The notes under the pieces are model-generated. The model was not told the origin of the DNA, ran no database searches, and was given only the letters and a program-made list of their open reading frames with translations. Below are positions 13,855 to 26,800 of a stretch of DNA of 64,000 bases, piece after piece. The DNA is from Phoronis australis (lineage: Eukaryota > Phoronida > Phoronidae). The stretch's first letter is position 1, and every line of letters begins with the position of its first letter. Location of the stretch: positions 71,976 through 135,975 of the forward strand of contig NMRA01000594.1 in NCBI GenBank assembly GCA_002633005.1, given 5' to 3'. A program made the position numbers and the translations under genes.

Positions 13855-14022
13855 TATAGATTATCATATGGCGAAGTCGTTATCCCCCATTATCTAAACC
13901 GAGTGGATTTTGGAGAATTATCGCCCGAGTGGCGTTAGCCCCAATGGTGAGAATTCTACAAAATCCACGAGGACTCTAGATAAGGGGGCTAACGACTGAG
14001 AACATTCAATAATCTATTTATA
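13855..14022. mobile_element. Fold-back element with about 70-bp imperfect arms
   Basis: The left arm tatagattatcatatggcga with gtcgttatcccccattatct, then gtggattttggagaattatc, pairs with the right arm gataagggggctaacgactg ending cattcaataatctat. The arms diverge at several positions. No ORF. It resembles a small non-autonomous fold-back transposon. Confidence 0.7.
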
Positions 14023-14807
14023 CCACATACTGAATGAGAAACATTGCAATGAATCGATCTACCTTTCTGGACTCGCTTCGGCTTTGTAACTACTTTCTAT
14101 GTCAGAGGCCCGGGGTTGGAGGTCGTGACCTTTTAAGAAAAGCCGAGATATTTTTGTAAAATAATGCTTTTACTCATTTGAAAAAAAAAACAAAATTGAA
14201 ATAAGGTGAATCTATAAATTAAGGTTCAGCAACTGTTATAGCTTACTACACATTTTATCACGCTAAGCTTCGACCGGGAATATATCGTCTGCTAATGTAA
14301 GTGACCACTTGTAACTGACTGTAATGCTCAAGTCAAAGGATCCCGACCACACGACACCTGCATTCAAATTGGAGATCGGTGATTTACAAGTGAGAGAACA
14401 CGAGAGAAAAAATTCATAGCGTATAATTGTAGGTGCAATGCCCTTTTGCTGAACATGCGATTATTGCGCGTGCTCATTTAAGTATTCTATTTTCACGTTC
14501 AATGACGTCAGCCGCTGAGTGGTGTAGTGGTAAAGATTTTTGCAGATATCATGACGTTATATGTATTGCTGACGATAACGTACGACGGAGCATCTCATAA
14601 TCGAAGTGGTAAGTTTTACGCCAGGTTTCCCAAAAATGAAAGTTCATCTGTAGAAGATGCATGTATCCCTAGATAGTGATATTTGTCTATGGATAGGCTG
14701 CATGTTAATTCAACTTGGTTATATGAGTCACGTCTCTTGGTGGTTCAGCTGGTAAAAAATTAATGGCTGAATATACGACTGACATTTCATACTCTTATAT
14801 ATCTTAC

Positions 14808-14808
<1 letters not shown>

Positions 14809-14898
<90 letters not shown>

Positions 14899-14900
14899 TA
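14809..14900. repeat. (TA)n microsatellite
   Basis: About 90 bases of almost pure ta dinucleotides. A Tyr-Ile frame through it is an artefact of the repeat. Confidence 0.97.
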
Positions 14901-14999
14901 GATGTCTGTGTGAATATTGCCGTCATCCCTGCTCTACAGCCTAAACTCATAAAAGCATGTTAATGCGATATGGCAGATGTGCTGTTATGACGGTGAGTA

Positions 15000-16150
15000 C
15001 GAGCTTCAGAGCCATCCGAATACTGGAGTATCCCCTAGGGGCAACTTCGATATTTTACGTTTGTCTCTCCATCTCTAGATTTTCTTGACGGATTTCCAAT
15101 GCAAGGATTTGGCGAATAGAGTTCTATGTAGATGACAGTGCCATGTCATTTTCGGATTTATTCGAGATAGTTTATGCCATCTCCTGATTATTTTATTCAT
15201 TTTCAAGTCAATTTTCTAAGTGTCCGCCTCATTTTTCACCTTACTGGTTAAAGCATTATTATTAAGATTTACAGAGTGCGAGCTCCTGATAAATAGACCA
15301 CTGCTCATATTGGCTTTCGCCTGGTTTCGACTGCTACGGTGCCCTTAGTGGCGATTCTGTTTTTTTCTGTTCGCGGTCGTATCTCCTTAACCCCGATAGG
15401 TGCTTTGTGCACTCTGGCTATAGTGAGCCTACATGTACGGAGCTTACGACTTATTGACAACGAATATCTGGCCGATCCGCCCTTTAGTGGAAACTTTAGT
15501 TTGTATTTGAATCTGTATCTCCGGAGACCATGAATAGATTTTCTTGAAATTTGGTATAGCTGCTAATAAAAAGTCGACGATGTCCTTCAATGACGACAGG
15601 ATTCTTCGCATCATGCCGCCTGTCTTATACTTGCCTAACAGCGCAAAGAGTTTTTGTGAAGGTTGAGATTTGTGTTTTGATCAAAAATCAGACCTGAGGT
15701 TGATTTTCGGACGATTGAGTCTGCGCTGACGCCTCTTTGTGATGACACATTTCGCTGATCATGACTTTTCAACGAATCTGAATATCGCTGTGCCCACCAG
15801 TACCAATTTTAGTTTTTACTCTAGCCTCTGTATCTTCATTGTTAACTGTCGGTTTTTCATGATTTTTTATTAGATTTTTTAATTCCATTATAAAGACGAC
15901 ACGATCTTTCAATTTTGGGACGGACTTGTCGTAATCTGCGCTTTCTAGTGACTATTTTTAGTATTTACGATTCTGTTTTTTGTTGTCCGCCTCCGTATTT
16001 GTAGATCACGTCAGAAAACGTCCGTGAAAGTTGGCGCATGTGTTTGCACTAACAAAAGCAGGACTGAAGTTAATGCGAAGTGGTCCAACTTGCGGTGTGT
16101 CCCTTAATGACATACCTTGCATCTGAGACTGTTTCTCTTCTAGGATCGTT
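15000..16150 (+). repeat. Array of 'cccttagtggcgattctg' dispersed-repeat modules
   Basis: Several diverged modules follow one another: tcccctaggggcaacttcg (15031), tgcccttagtggcgattctg (15340), atctccggagaccatgaata with cttgaaatttggtatag (15520), cgacgatgtccttcaatgac (15575), and tggtccaacttgcggtgtgtc (16080). Related modules occur at 21300-21815 and 39000-39160. The family is non-coding and its class is unknown. Confidence 0.5.
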
Positions 16151-17726
16151 GGCAAGTTTAGCAAGTATATTCCTACTAACTTGACAACAAATCGACGGAT
16201 GTGCCTATTGCTTTGAACACTTTTGGAATGTGAGCTCCTTTTTTGAAATGGTGAAACGTGGAAAATGTTCTCTATTAATGAACCTGACACTCGTGCCCTT
16301 CTCAAAATTTAATTAAATATCTTGTACCATTTCAACAAGTCGTGCCAAGGTGCTGATTTCCGTTCAAATCACACATTCAAGATCATGAATCAAGTACCTT
16401 GTTTGCGAATTATATGGATATTTTGAGCTATGATTTTGTAAAAGACTGTATAGGTAAACTTGATGTCCTAGCAACTATTACTTCAAACAAGGACTAGCCT
16501 GCACGAAATGCGTCTTTAGTCATTGGAGGACTTGTATCACAACCTGGTTTCGTTCATAAGCCAGCGTCATCATTAGCCTAGTGCCTTCTCCCGCCAAAAA
16601 AACTACGGTTTCACCGCATGATTAGAATCAGTGTCATCGCAACCAAACCACCAGCTTATCAAAATTTTTGAAAACTGAAAATATCGAACAAGTTCACCAT
16701 GGACACTCACAAACGATGGAAACGCAACTTCGTTATCTTACCATAAAACCCTTCTCTGGTATGCCATCTCCCGCACGTGACCTATGCATTATGTTATTAG
16801 ACCTTGCGACCCCGAGGCTAGTTTGCAATGAAAATTTCCAGCAGCCTGCTCGGCTGACTTTTGGTCAACAGTTGTTTTTATCAAGCCTAATTTCGTTGCT
16901 TCATTTTCATTTTTATTATTGATCATTAAGCGAGACTCTTAGTTCAATACAACCTGTCCTTTTTCGGCTAAGTTAGTCAACAAACCCGATAATTACAGTA
17001 GTAATAATTTTTAATAACCGACCTGGGGCTCTGGTTGCAAGCCGGGAGTACACTGTAGTTTGTCCTCACATCTTTTCAGCTCCAGTGGTAGAACAACTTT
17101 CCTATTCAACTATATGCTAGGACTTTTTCAATACGACATTTTTGGGCGTTAAAATCCTGTTACAGTATTTTACTGAAAGAAGTGACGTTTGGCCTAAACG
17201 AAAAGTTTCGACCCCAAATACGGGTGTGTTTACGTAACTTTCGAAAATTTACTCATAACTGCTTAGCTGAGTGTGTGTGTTGGTGGGTGGGTGCGTGTGC
17301 GTGGGTGTATGCGCGAGGGTGTGTATGTATTATAAGTGTTTTCAAATGTTTCTATAATAATTCATTTGTTTAATGTTTATCTGTTGCCCAGACTCAGGTA
17401 TTCGAAACGATCAATACCTACCAATAAGATTATCAATCTTTTGATTGTCCAGAACTGACAGAAGGCTTTCTAATGCATTTCGGTTGAAAAATGGCGAAGT
17501 TACGAACAGTTTTGGTGACTTTAAATTCCATAGCAAATACACACACAAACGAATCCAAACAAGTCTCACCTATGCCCGGCACAACTTCAGCGGCTTCGAA
17601 ATCGGATTTAACATTCCAGTGCTAGAGTTTATGATCTCACAATGTTATTTGGGACAGCCGACAAGCAGTCAGAAATGATAGCCGTCAGCAATTGTTCTTG
17701 AAAAGCTGATTGAATGTCCGTTGTAG
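16151..17726. other. No recognisable gene; probably KYAT intron
   Basis: The region just upstream of the first visible KYAT exon. I looked for the expected preceding exon (ending DEVYEW-like, phase 1) and did not find it. Confidence 0.45.
17268..17330. repeat. (GT)n-rich imperfect microsatellite
   Basis: gtgtgtgtgttggtgggtgg and gtgcgtgtgcgtgggtgtat runs. A shorter pure (TG)n lies at 11049-11068. Confidence 0.8.
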
Positions 17727-17894
17727 CCTCACTCCCTGGAATGTGGGAAAGAACCATCACTATATGCAGCGCCGGTAAGTGGTTTTACGATGACAGGTTG
17801 GAGGATGGGCTGGTGTTCAGGTCCGAAGGAATTCATAAAGGAATGTGGGAACGTCGCAAGATCCTGTTGGGGTCCAAGTCCAACAATGAGTCAG
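17727..17894 (+). CDS. KYAT: KYAT exon with PLP-lysine motif; single-base frameshift
   Basis: The exon is bounded by ttgtag and caggtaaga. Its first part reads SLPGMWERTITI then SAGK, where K is the Schiff-base lysine of the family. Continuing in that frame gives WFYDDR and loses similarity; shifting by one base restores GFTMTGWRMGW and SGPKEFIKE through to TMSQ at the donor. Removing one base gives 55 codons plus two leading bases, the length I recall for the matching human segment. The 3' part of the exon (after KEFIKE) is more diverged than the rest. The extra base is either a real mutation (pseudogene) or an assembly or read error. The site reads ggtaagtgg, which also happens to match a splice donor. 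Confidence 0.8.
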
Positions 17895-20800
17895 GTAAGA
17901 GAAGGAAGCAAAGGCACCAGATATAAGTGAGGTGTGCTCTTTATCGAAATAACTATTGTCTGCTCGACGCGGGTGTGCTTACTTTCTGCATCTCGGCTTA
18001 AAATCTCTCTTGAAGGACACTTGAGTTTCAATAAGTGGACATTAAAGACAACAATTTGGCATTTAAAAATCAATGTGTGTCCTACAAGTGGTAGACCGAG
18101 TTTTTTGCTTATCTATTGGCTTTATCTTATGAATAACTGGTTAAAAGTTGTTTGACATCTAAATGAATTGTTCCATGTTTTAAAGCTTGAAATATGATTA
18201 GGGAATTTGTGTGGCGGAAAGACAACTGAGAAGCACAGGCGTCTATAAATGCAAATTTTTCAATCATCCTGTAAAATTTCCAAACCCCAACTGAAGGTCA
18301 CACTTCGTCTTAATGTCTAAATTGTTGTAAAGGCACTAGGGTCTAATCTGAGCACATGTACACGAAAGTCGACTCGAAAATTGACCAATTGAATGTCGCA
18401 CTTCAAGCAAAATTACGAATTTGCCATCGAATTACGCAGCACTATTGATTCAAGTTCAAGTGTAAATTGCTTTAACCAATTGAACCCCGGCTTTAGAACA
18501 GGCCAACATAGATGTTCCAAAAAATGTAATCTATCTTTCTGAATGTGTTCCAAAGTGGAACATACTTCGTTACTTGACAAAAGTTACCATTGTGTGGGAT
18601 GAGTTAAGACACGATTGATGACAATGGTGGGAATGTGTGTATCTATTTTATTACGGAACAAATAGACGTGTACATAATTTAATAAAGCTATGTCCTGTAT
18701 TTTTGTATTTATTTCTTGTAAATGCTACCGCCCACATTGCAGTGAAACAAATTGACAGTAACTATGAGCGCATGAATTATAACATGTTACCTAAGTACGT
18801 CTTTCTTTTCATCTCAGCCTCCACCAAAGATTTACAAATGTTTTTCAAATCATTACAGTTTTGAGAGTTTTACAATACTAATAGTTTTCCAAAACTAACG
18901 TTATTGATATTCGACGTTAACTATTTCTGCGGATGTCTGTGAACAGAGGATATTCCAGCAAAATTGTATTTCGTTTTCTATCTTCGAGGTGTTACACCAG
19001 TGACATACTTTGACCCACTATATCTAAAATATAGTTCGGTCATTCTACGGATGACCAGGAAATAATTGCAACAGAAGGTTTTATTGCATAAATCGTATCC
19101 TCTCACACCCCTTTGTGTAAGAAAAAAAGTTTACCTGATGGCGGACAAAATGGCCGGAAGATTTGCAGATGACCATTGTAATTTGAGAGTGGAATGTGAT
19201 AGAGTAAAAATTCAAAAAGGTATACCTATCGTTTGTGAGTCAACAAATCTATAGGAAATAGTTTAACATGGCTGTGGTGACACTGTCTGTCATTTCCCAA
19301 GATGGTCGCCAAAACTACTTCGAATTTCACAACTTCGTCGCATGAACAGATTAGTGTATCGTCTTGCTTCAAACATTCATTTGCATCATAGGTTTTCCCG
19401 GTCAACTAATCCATTGAGACTCTTTGCGTTTAGCTCTAACGATTTCTACCACCATTTTCTAAGATGGCAACCAACTAGTTGATTCGTGTAAGAACTTCAT
19501 ATTCCAGAGACACTCCATCTTCACAGATTTCATATCCTGAGTTTTTTAGTTCAACACGTCCAATGAAATATTGTTTGCATGGCTCAGATGATTACGAGTA
19601 CCATGTTTTAGATTGCTAAACAAACTTAATTGCGTGAAAAACATCATGTTCGTCTTGACTGAAAGGTCTATCTCCTCTTGGCAACTGTGTAGTATCGAAA
19701 ATTAAAATTAATTTAGTGAACTGCTATCCACACGGTCTGTATCACCGCCAGGCAGTTGTAAATGCTAGTGAATACAGACAGACGGAAGGTTTAGCAAAGT
19801 GTGTTTAGCAAGTTAAACAGTTTATAAGCACATGTACCGCTCTCACAAGGCTACTCATTAGTGATGTTACAAGGATGTCCGAAGCAGTCATTTTCAGCCG
19901 GTGATGAAAGTCTATACACAATTAACCAGTATTTACACAACTAATTTCTGTTAACTGAGATTGAATTGCTGCAGCTTATGCCACTGCATTCTCCACATGT
20001 AACCGAGCACGGCAATTCTAACTCTCTTGGAATTGCAGTTGGTCTTATACTGTACGAGCATCTTACTACTTTCAACAGGTTCCCTTGTGCTGCTGGCTGG
20101 CCCATCGTGGGAATGAATATACATATTGCAGGTTTTTTAACAGATTTCAAACTGCCAAATGACAAATAGTTTATGTACTTTGACCCTACCCACTTTGGTT
20201 TAACTCTTTTAACAAACTCTTTAGACACATACATGTACATGTAGGACTGATCTGAGTCACTATCAAATAACACTACGACAAGAGACTCACCAGAGCTACC
20301 AACAGCAGTCTGCAATAAACTAGTCGATTTTCTTCGGTTAGTGAACCATGTGGCTGTAGGATCAGTTGACATCTTGGTTGCAGAATTGCTAACATCACTG
20401 TCGCACAACAAATAATGATGAGCTCCATTGCAATTTTCCCAACACATTTTGCAATTGCGCGCAACATGCCCCTTCTTGAGGCACCTGAAACACAGGCGCA
20501 ATGCCTTAAATTTGTCGAGTCGTGATGTTGGTTCAAAGTTCATCAAGTCCCAGCATTTTTATGTACCATGCTTTCGTTGACAACATGAGCATAAAAATGC
20601 GGAAGTAATGTGTTTGACTACACGCTATTCCCTACTAAGATGAACCTTAGGCTTATCACTCAGTTTCAAGAATGCATCTGACCTGCCTTGACGGTAAACG
20701 TCAGCATGTAACATATCCAACAAGAACTGCAGATCACCTTCCCTTCCCTCGGAGTTCCTCGCCCACTACAGCCTTTCTTCATCTGGCAATCGGCTAACGA

Positions 20801-23800
20801 TGACTGGAGTCAGAAGCAGTCCAAACTGATAACCATCGAAGCCAAGTGATTCTAGACTTCTTACATGGGCGTTCAGTTGGTCGAGCATTGTCCACAATGT
20901 AATGACGTTGTTTGCATTCACTGACGGTGTGAACAAGTTCAACAGTTCTTGCGTATGACAAAAAATATGTTTTTCTTTTCTGCCATAACGGTTGACTAAC
21001 AACTCTAGTGCGTGTCTATAATTGTGTTCAGTCAGTGCCAAACCCTTCATACACTCCAACTCTTGGCTTTCTAACAAACTTTGCAAATTAATTTTCCGGC
21101 AGATTTGGGTTCTGGTGAATAATGGCCTCAAACTTATCATAGAATGTCTGCCATTTTTTGAGATTACCACTGAACGTCAGAAACTGTATCTTTGCTAAAC
21201 TAGTGGTCATTTTTATGGTTTTGAAATCGTTTTTATTGTCTGCCTCTTCATCTATCAAACTGCTCAATGGACTATTAGGAATCATACTTGTTGTGTTCTT
21301 ATGAGAAGACCATTTCTGGGATTGATTTTCGGATAGATACGAGACCTGTGGCGTCCCCCAGTGGTGACTTTTTGTTTTTCCCGAAATGGCTATAGCTTTT
21401 GATTTCTTTGCATGATTTTTGTGAACTGTTACAAGACAGTGTTGTCTTTTAGATGTGGCAATGGGTGTCCATGACTTTTTGGGCTGCTCTGACTACAGCC
21501 AACGTCCCCCAGTAGCAGTTTTATTTTTGTTTTTGCCACTATATCTTCTGAAATTCTCGACGTTTTTTGAAATTTGGCAGACTATTTTCTATAGTAATGA
21601 CAGCCCTTTCCAATTTGTGATGGATTTGACGTATTTTGTGCCCACCTAGTGGCCATGTCAATTGTTTTTCAGTCTGCTTTTGTCGTATGCTTCTGAATCT
21701 GTCGAACCACTCAGAATATCGTTAAGAAAATTGGCACATGTGTTCTTACACGCATGAGCTTGCATGACTTGGATGGATTTTCAGATGGGTCCAACTACTG
21801 TGGTGCCTCCTAGGGACATTATTTTCGCATCAGCTTCTGGACGTACTAAACTACTTGCAATATCATTATTTGTCAAGTCAATTTCTATTTCTATTTGTAT
21901 TATCTCCGCAACAGATGGACTGATTCGACTACCGTTGCGTCTTCTTATGAAAATTTGTTTTGTAACACCTGCCTCTGCATCTTTGGGGTTTCTGGGTGTA
22001 TTTTCTGGAAAGTTGACTAATAATTGTGTAATGGAGTCGATGATTTTTGATGTATTCCGTGCCATTTGATAGTCATTGAAATGATACTAAAAACACGATT
22101 AAGAGCACACCACTTGTGTAGCAGTCGTGGTCGCTTTTTAAAGCCCAGCGTTGCACTTGTTATAAAAATTTGCAAGTTACATTACGGGACATTCTGCATG
22201 TAAAATGCTTAACATATATCTAACCACACGGAAAATGATTTTTTCTCGCTGACATGGGGAGAGGATGAAAGACCCACGGTCTGATTATTGTACTCTTAAT
22301 GCTGTTTGCATTTTACCAGGTGGCGATAGCAAACTGCATCGAGCACGAGATGAACAGATTTGGAAGCCCAGAATGTTATTTCACTTCCTTGTCTCGAGAA
22401 ATGGCGACAAAGCGCGACAGGTTCGCGTCACTTCTCAAGGAAGTCGAAATTCGACCAATCATACCGGACGGAGGTTACTTTCTCTTGTGTGACGTGAGTG
22501 AGGCACTTGGTAAGCCGCTACTTGATTTCCAGCTCTATTAACTTACATGTACATTAAAGTTATCTCAAGTCTTATTTAGTGACCTCCATTCTAACTCATA
22601 TAACGAGAAAATAGACTATGTCAACTAATCAAAGTATATATTTTCTTACAGAATGAAGACCAGATATTTGAAAAAATATGATATTTATAAGCATTGTTAT
22701 TATTACGATACCAAATTTTGGTTTTAAGAAATGTACACTCAGTACAAATATCCCCGTTGTCTATTTTAACCTGACCCATTTGAAATGGAAACTTCACATG
22801 TTACCCCAAAACGCTGTTAGGTATTCTTGATTACTCATTTGGCTTTGTTTCTATGCCAAATTAACTATCAAAGCGTAACACATTTTTGCTTTAAATAACA
22901 GTTGTATTCGTCTATCTTATGTGCTCAAAAACTAGGCGTTTAAAAGGAAAATCACCAAACAGGTGAATCAGTATTAAATTAGGAAAGTTTCTGTACTGTT
23001 TTCGAGAACTCATATTCCTAAGTTTCAATTCAGGTTTGATTTTCCGAAGCCGAGAAAAAGCCGGAAACGTTGCGAGTCATTATTCGATGAAAACTTGTTT
23101 TGGTAAATATCACCATGTTCTTGCCTTGTTAGCAATATGAACATTCACTCGTAATGTTAACTGAAGTGATGGGCGTAATTTACTTAAATATCACTAATTT
23201 TGTTAAGTCAGTTGACATTGAAACTAGTGAAACTTTGTTAGGGGAAGAGTTAACCTTTTAACCTATTCAAGTATGTCAGCAGTACATTGTGATAAACAAC
23301 ACATGCCGCAGCGCGCACCGAGGGGACTGAAACCCCGACCAACCCGAGATCAAGAACGCCCGGAAGGCGATCGAGAACGAAATTTGGCGTTGAGAAGCGA
23401 AGCCAGGCAAGGTGAGTAAATTTGATGAAATTTCGTTGTTTTTACTTCCAATGTGAAAACAGAGACAGGATTTCAATACGTATCTCACTGAGGAAGTACA
23501 GGGAGAGGTTTAGGCCAGTGTCGTCTCCAATTATTGGAGAAAAGTTGAGTTAACCGAGGTATTGCATGAGCCGAAGATGACTTCTATGTCATTTTGCAAA
23601 TTGCGGTTACTTTTGGCGCTTTATCAATAAATTGACCATTGAATTAGGAAAAAATGACGTGTGAAAATATAACGCAACGCACGATTTTCGTAGTTTTGCC
23701 ACTTTCGGCACTTTTCTGTCGAGAGAAGGCATCGAGAACGCAAAGATAAGCGGTCTGGAACGCAAATTTGTGTCTGTTTATGTGATCTGGACCGCATCGT

Positions 23801-26800
23801 GGTGTGTCGAACATTAATGAACTTTTTACTTATGAAATGTGATAAAGGTTAAAATATAAGTGTGGTGCAATGAATTAATCACACTTTGTGTCGTTACTGT
23901 GTTTCCATTAAATTGCCGTGAGCACTACATGTATATCAAGCACACTATTTTAGCTGTCCTTGTAGATATTTTCACAAATGAATTTATTTTTCATTTCAGG
24001 CAACAAATTCAGTGCTGTTATTGTGAGGCGAGGTTCAACGAACATGTTACCCACGGTGGAGTGAAGGTACATCCTACCAGGGTTTTGAAATACAGACATC
24101 TACTCCGAGACGATACCTTTGGGAACAAGGGGTTCCAAACTAAGACTCGCCCAGTAATTGTTCCATAATGCATGTCTTCTTGCAAAATTTTGACAGTAAA
24201 ACAAAACAGAAAACATAGCGAGTGAAGTCATAGAATGGCGATGAGCTTTCCCATGGGAAGAGAGAGGAGTGTTTCCCGCTCATGAACGGCTGGTATTTAA
24301 GAAATTGTCAGAAGTTGTGTAAACTGTTGTGCTGATAAAACGGATGAGATATTGCTTGTTGTTTTACTGATAACATCAATACAGAAATAAAACGATTGAC
24401 TTATGGTTCTTGTGTGGCTTGTATGTATGTATTGTTTTACTGTTCTGTTTTCGTAGTCTTGGTCATAAGATCATCGTGCATCTTCTGTTCATGATCTCCA
24501 ATTTAGTGTGACATTGAAAACGAGTGAGGGAGTTTAAATGTATATAATATAATGTGAATTTGTCAAAACGTAGTCAACATATTGTTTTCAACGTCATTTC
24601 AAGACATATTGCAACACCATTTCCATAATAATGTTAATATTTTATCACATATACCTCAAAATTGGTCATACAAAAAGATGTAAAATATTGTTTTAAGGAA
24701 ATAGACATTACAAAACCATTGAACATTTCCTATGAATTAATTTTGGACTGTATTAAGCTAAATCATCACTGAATTATGGACAATGCATTTGGGACTGGCT
24801 GATAATATAAAAAGTCAGGAAATCAAAAACAATATGAAAACAATTTCTGCAATAAACATAGACACGATTTCTTTTAAAATACTAATTGGCCAAAACAATT
24901 GTATGTAAATACTGCCCAATGACACTTAGTATGGCCATTTAAATCTACTGTACCTAAACGCCACAAAATGAACTACTTCTGTTAAAGATTCTGTTGAAAC
25001 AACATCAATATAGAAAGAAACTTGAAAAAACAAGGTTCTACACAAAACGTCACATCACACAACTACCAAGCATAAACTATGTAGATGTGAATAAACAATA
25101 GTTAGTTAACATCCTTAATCACTGGACTTAATGACTTCATCCATGACGTTTCTGCTTATTATGTCTGCAGAAGGAGGTGTACTGTTTGCATGACATGCCC
25201 CATTCATCACTAAAAGCAGTGTCCTCGTACTGCGTCACAGAATGGTCAGGCTCACTCTTTCCGTGAAACATTGGTCGCAGATAGGACCCTGAATCGACTT
25301 GGTTCCTGAGTGCGTTCCTTCACACTGTGATTTCTAACATCGGTGTCAGAATAAATATTGATTAAGTAATTAATCAGCATAGATAAACTTTAAGTTGCCC
25401 AAAATTTGTGCATATATACTTTTAAATCATGGGGTCAAACATGTTGACATGCACTTTAACGTCAAAATCTATTTTAAATGGTGTTTACAACTTTGGACTC
25501 TGAGTTGAAAATACTCTAGAGATTCTAGAAAATTCTGGGAACAAACTGTAACAGCCAATGATATGGTTGGATACGATTATGTGTTTTTTATTAACCATTC
25601 ACTAAATAAGTATAGCATTATAATATGAGTTTGAGTCAACAAGATATTCAGATGAGGTATAGTAGTTGAAGCATAAAGACTTGCTACAGTGTACAGAGGA
25701 AATTGTACATCAGAGTCATTTCGTTGGAGACTCTAGAAAGGATCTTGGCAAGGGCAAGGGTTAACTAACAGGTAGTTAACTAAGAGCTTGTCACTTGCAT
25801 CGTGGGCAGCAGAATACTACTTGAAGTGTTGCGTCACTAGCCAGAGTCTGTGACCAGCAAGATGAATCGCGTGAAAAAGAAATTGCCTGCAAGTTTTGCA
25901 TCACCACAGACGGTGACCAGCTAGTACACTGTCGTCATACAAAGTGTGTAGTTCGAAGATTCACCAAAAGGACAGTCATCGAACAAGTGGAGAGTCCTAA
26001 CTTGGATAGCAGATAAGACATTCGATTATTTTGGTTGATTGATTGAGATAATCTTTAAAGAGAGCGCTATTGTAGTTACTCTTCTTTGTAGTTGATTACT
26101 TAATTAACAACAGGTTTCACTTGTCCAATTAGGGGTTATCATATAATAAATTAATTACTGGGTTTAATTATTCACTCTCCATCTACGCACAATCTCAAAG
26201 CATAGGTACCTTTTAAACAAACCCACCGTCAATCGTCTGGCAATCGGTAAAAAACTCTTGACGCATGCAACACGCCAATCATGGGGCTGGTAAAGGTCTT
26301 GCTTGCTGAAGTGTAACTGTGTTTTAATGCCATGCGGTCATACTTAGTTGATTTTTAGCTCCAGAACGAAGCTCCTAAAATAAACACACACGCTCCTTGT
26401 GAAATGCAGCAGTTGTATTACTCTTTTTTAAGGCGTGGATGTTTACGATCTGAAGGACTCATCGTGTGGCTAAAATCGAACTCATTCTGTTGTGATTATT
26501 AGGCTAAATCTTACAAAGAAATCATGAAAACCGTAAAACATAATTAAAAATCAACCAATCAACTAATTCAGGGTCCGTTTTATTCTGAAATGATTGACTT
26601 AGTACCGTAAGGTAAATGACACTTCAGACCAATGCAGAGAAAACATATGTGCGTTCAAAATCGCTTTTTTGCGTTCACGATCGCCATACAAACATAACAA
26701 CTTCGTTTCCAATCGTTGTCTCGCACAAGGACCTACTTGTATTGGTAAATATGTCGAATTGCTTCACCAATAATGTGTCAAAAGGGGCGATTAAGCAAAA

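Larger units (their letters stand above)
12740..14990. other. No recognisable gene apart from listed repeats
   Basis: Holds the fold-back element and the (TA)n tract. Short frames at 12972-13220 and 13579-13806 show no domain and no convincing splice context. Confidence 0.45.

Noticed and set aside
14700-14760. tRNA A-box-like tggttcagctgg
   Set aside because: No B box follows; the adjacent sequence is a microsatellite, so no tRNA or SINE can be supported.
14763-14963. 66-codon frame rich in Tyr and Ile
   Set aside because: It is a translation of the (TA)n microsatellite.
1-17726. Upstream KYAT exons
   Set aside because: Searched by eye for the expected motifs (DEVYEW, NPLGK, YGYPPL-type, EPFFDCY) and found none; they may lie beyond the window or be missed.
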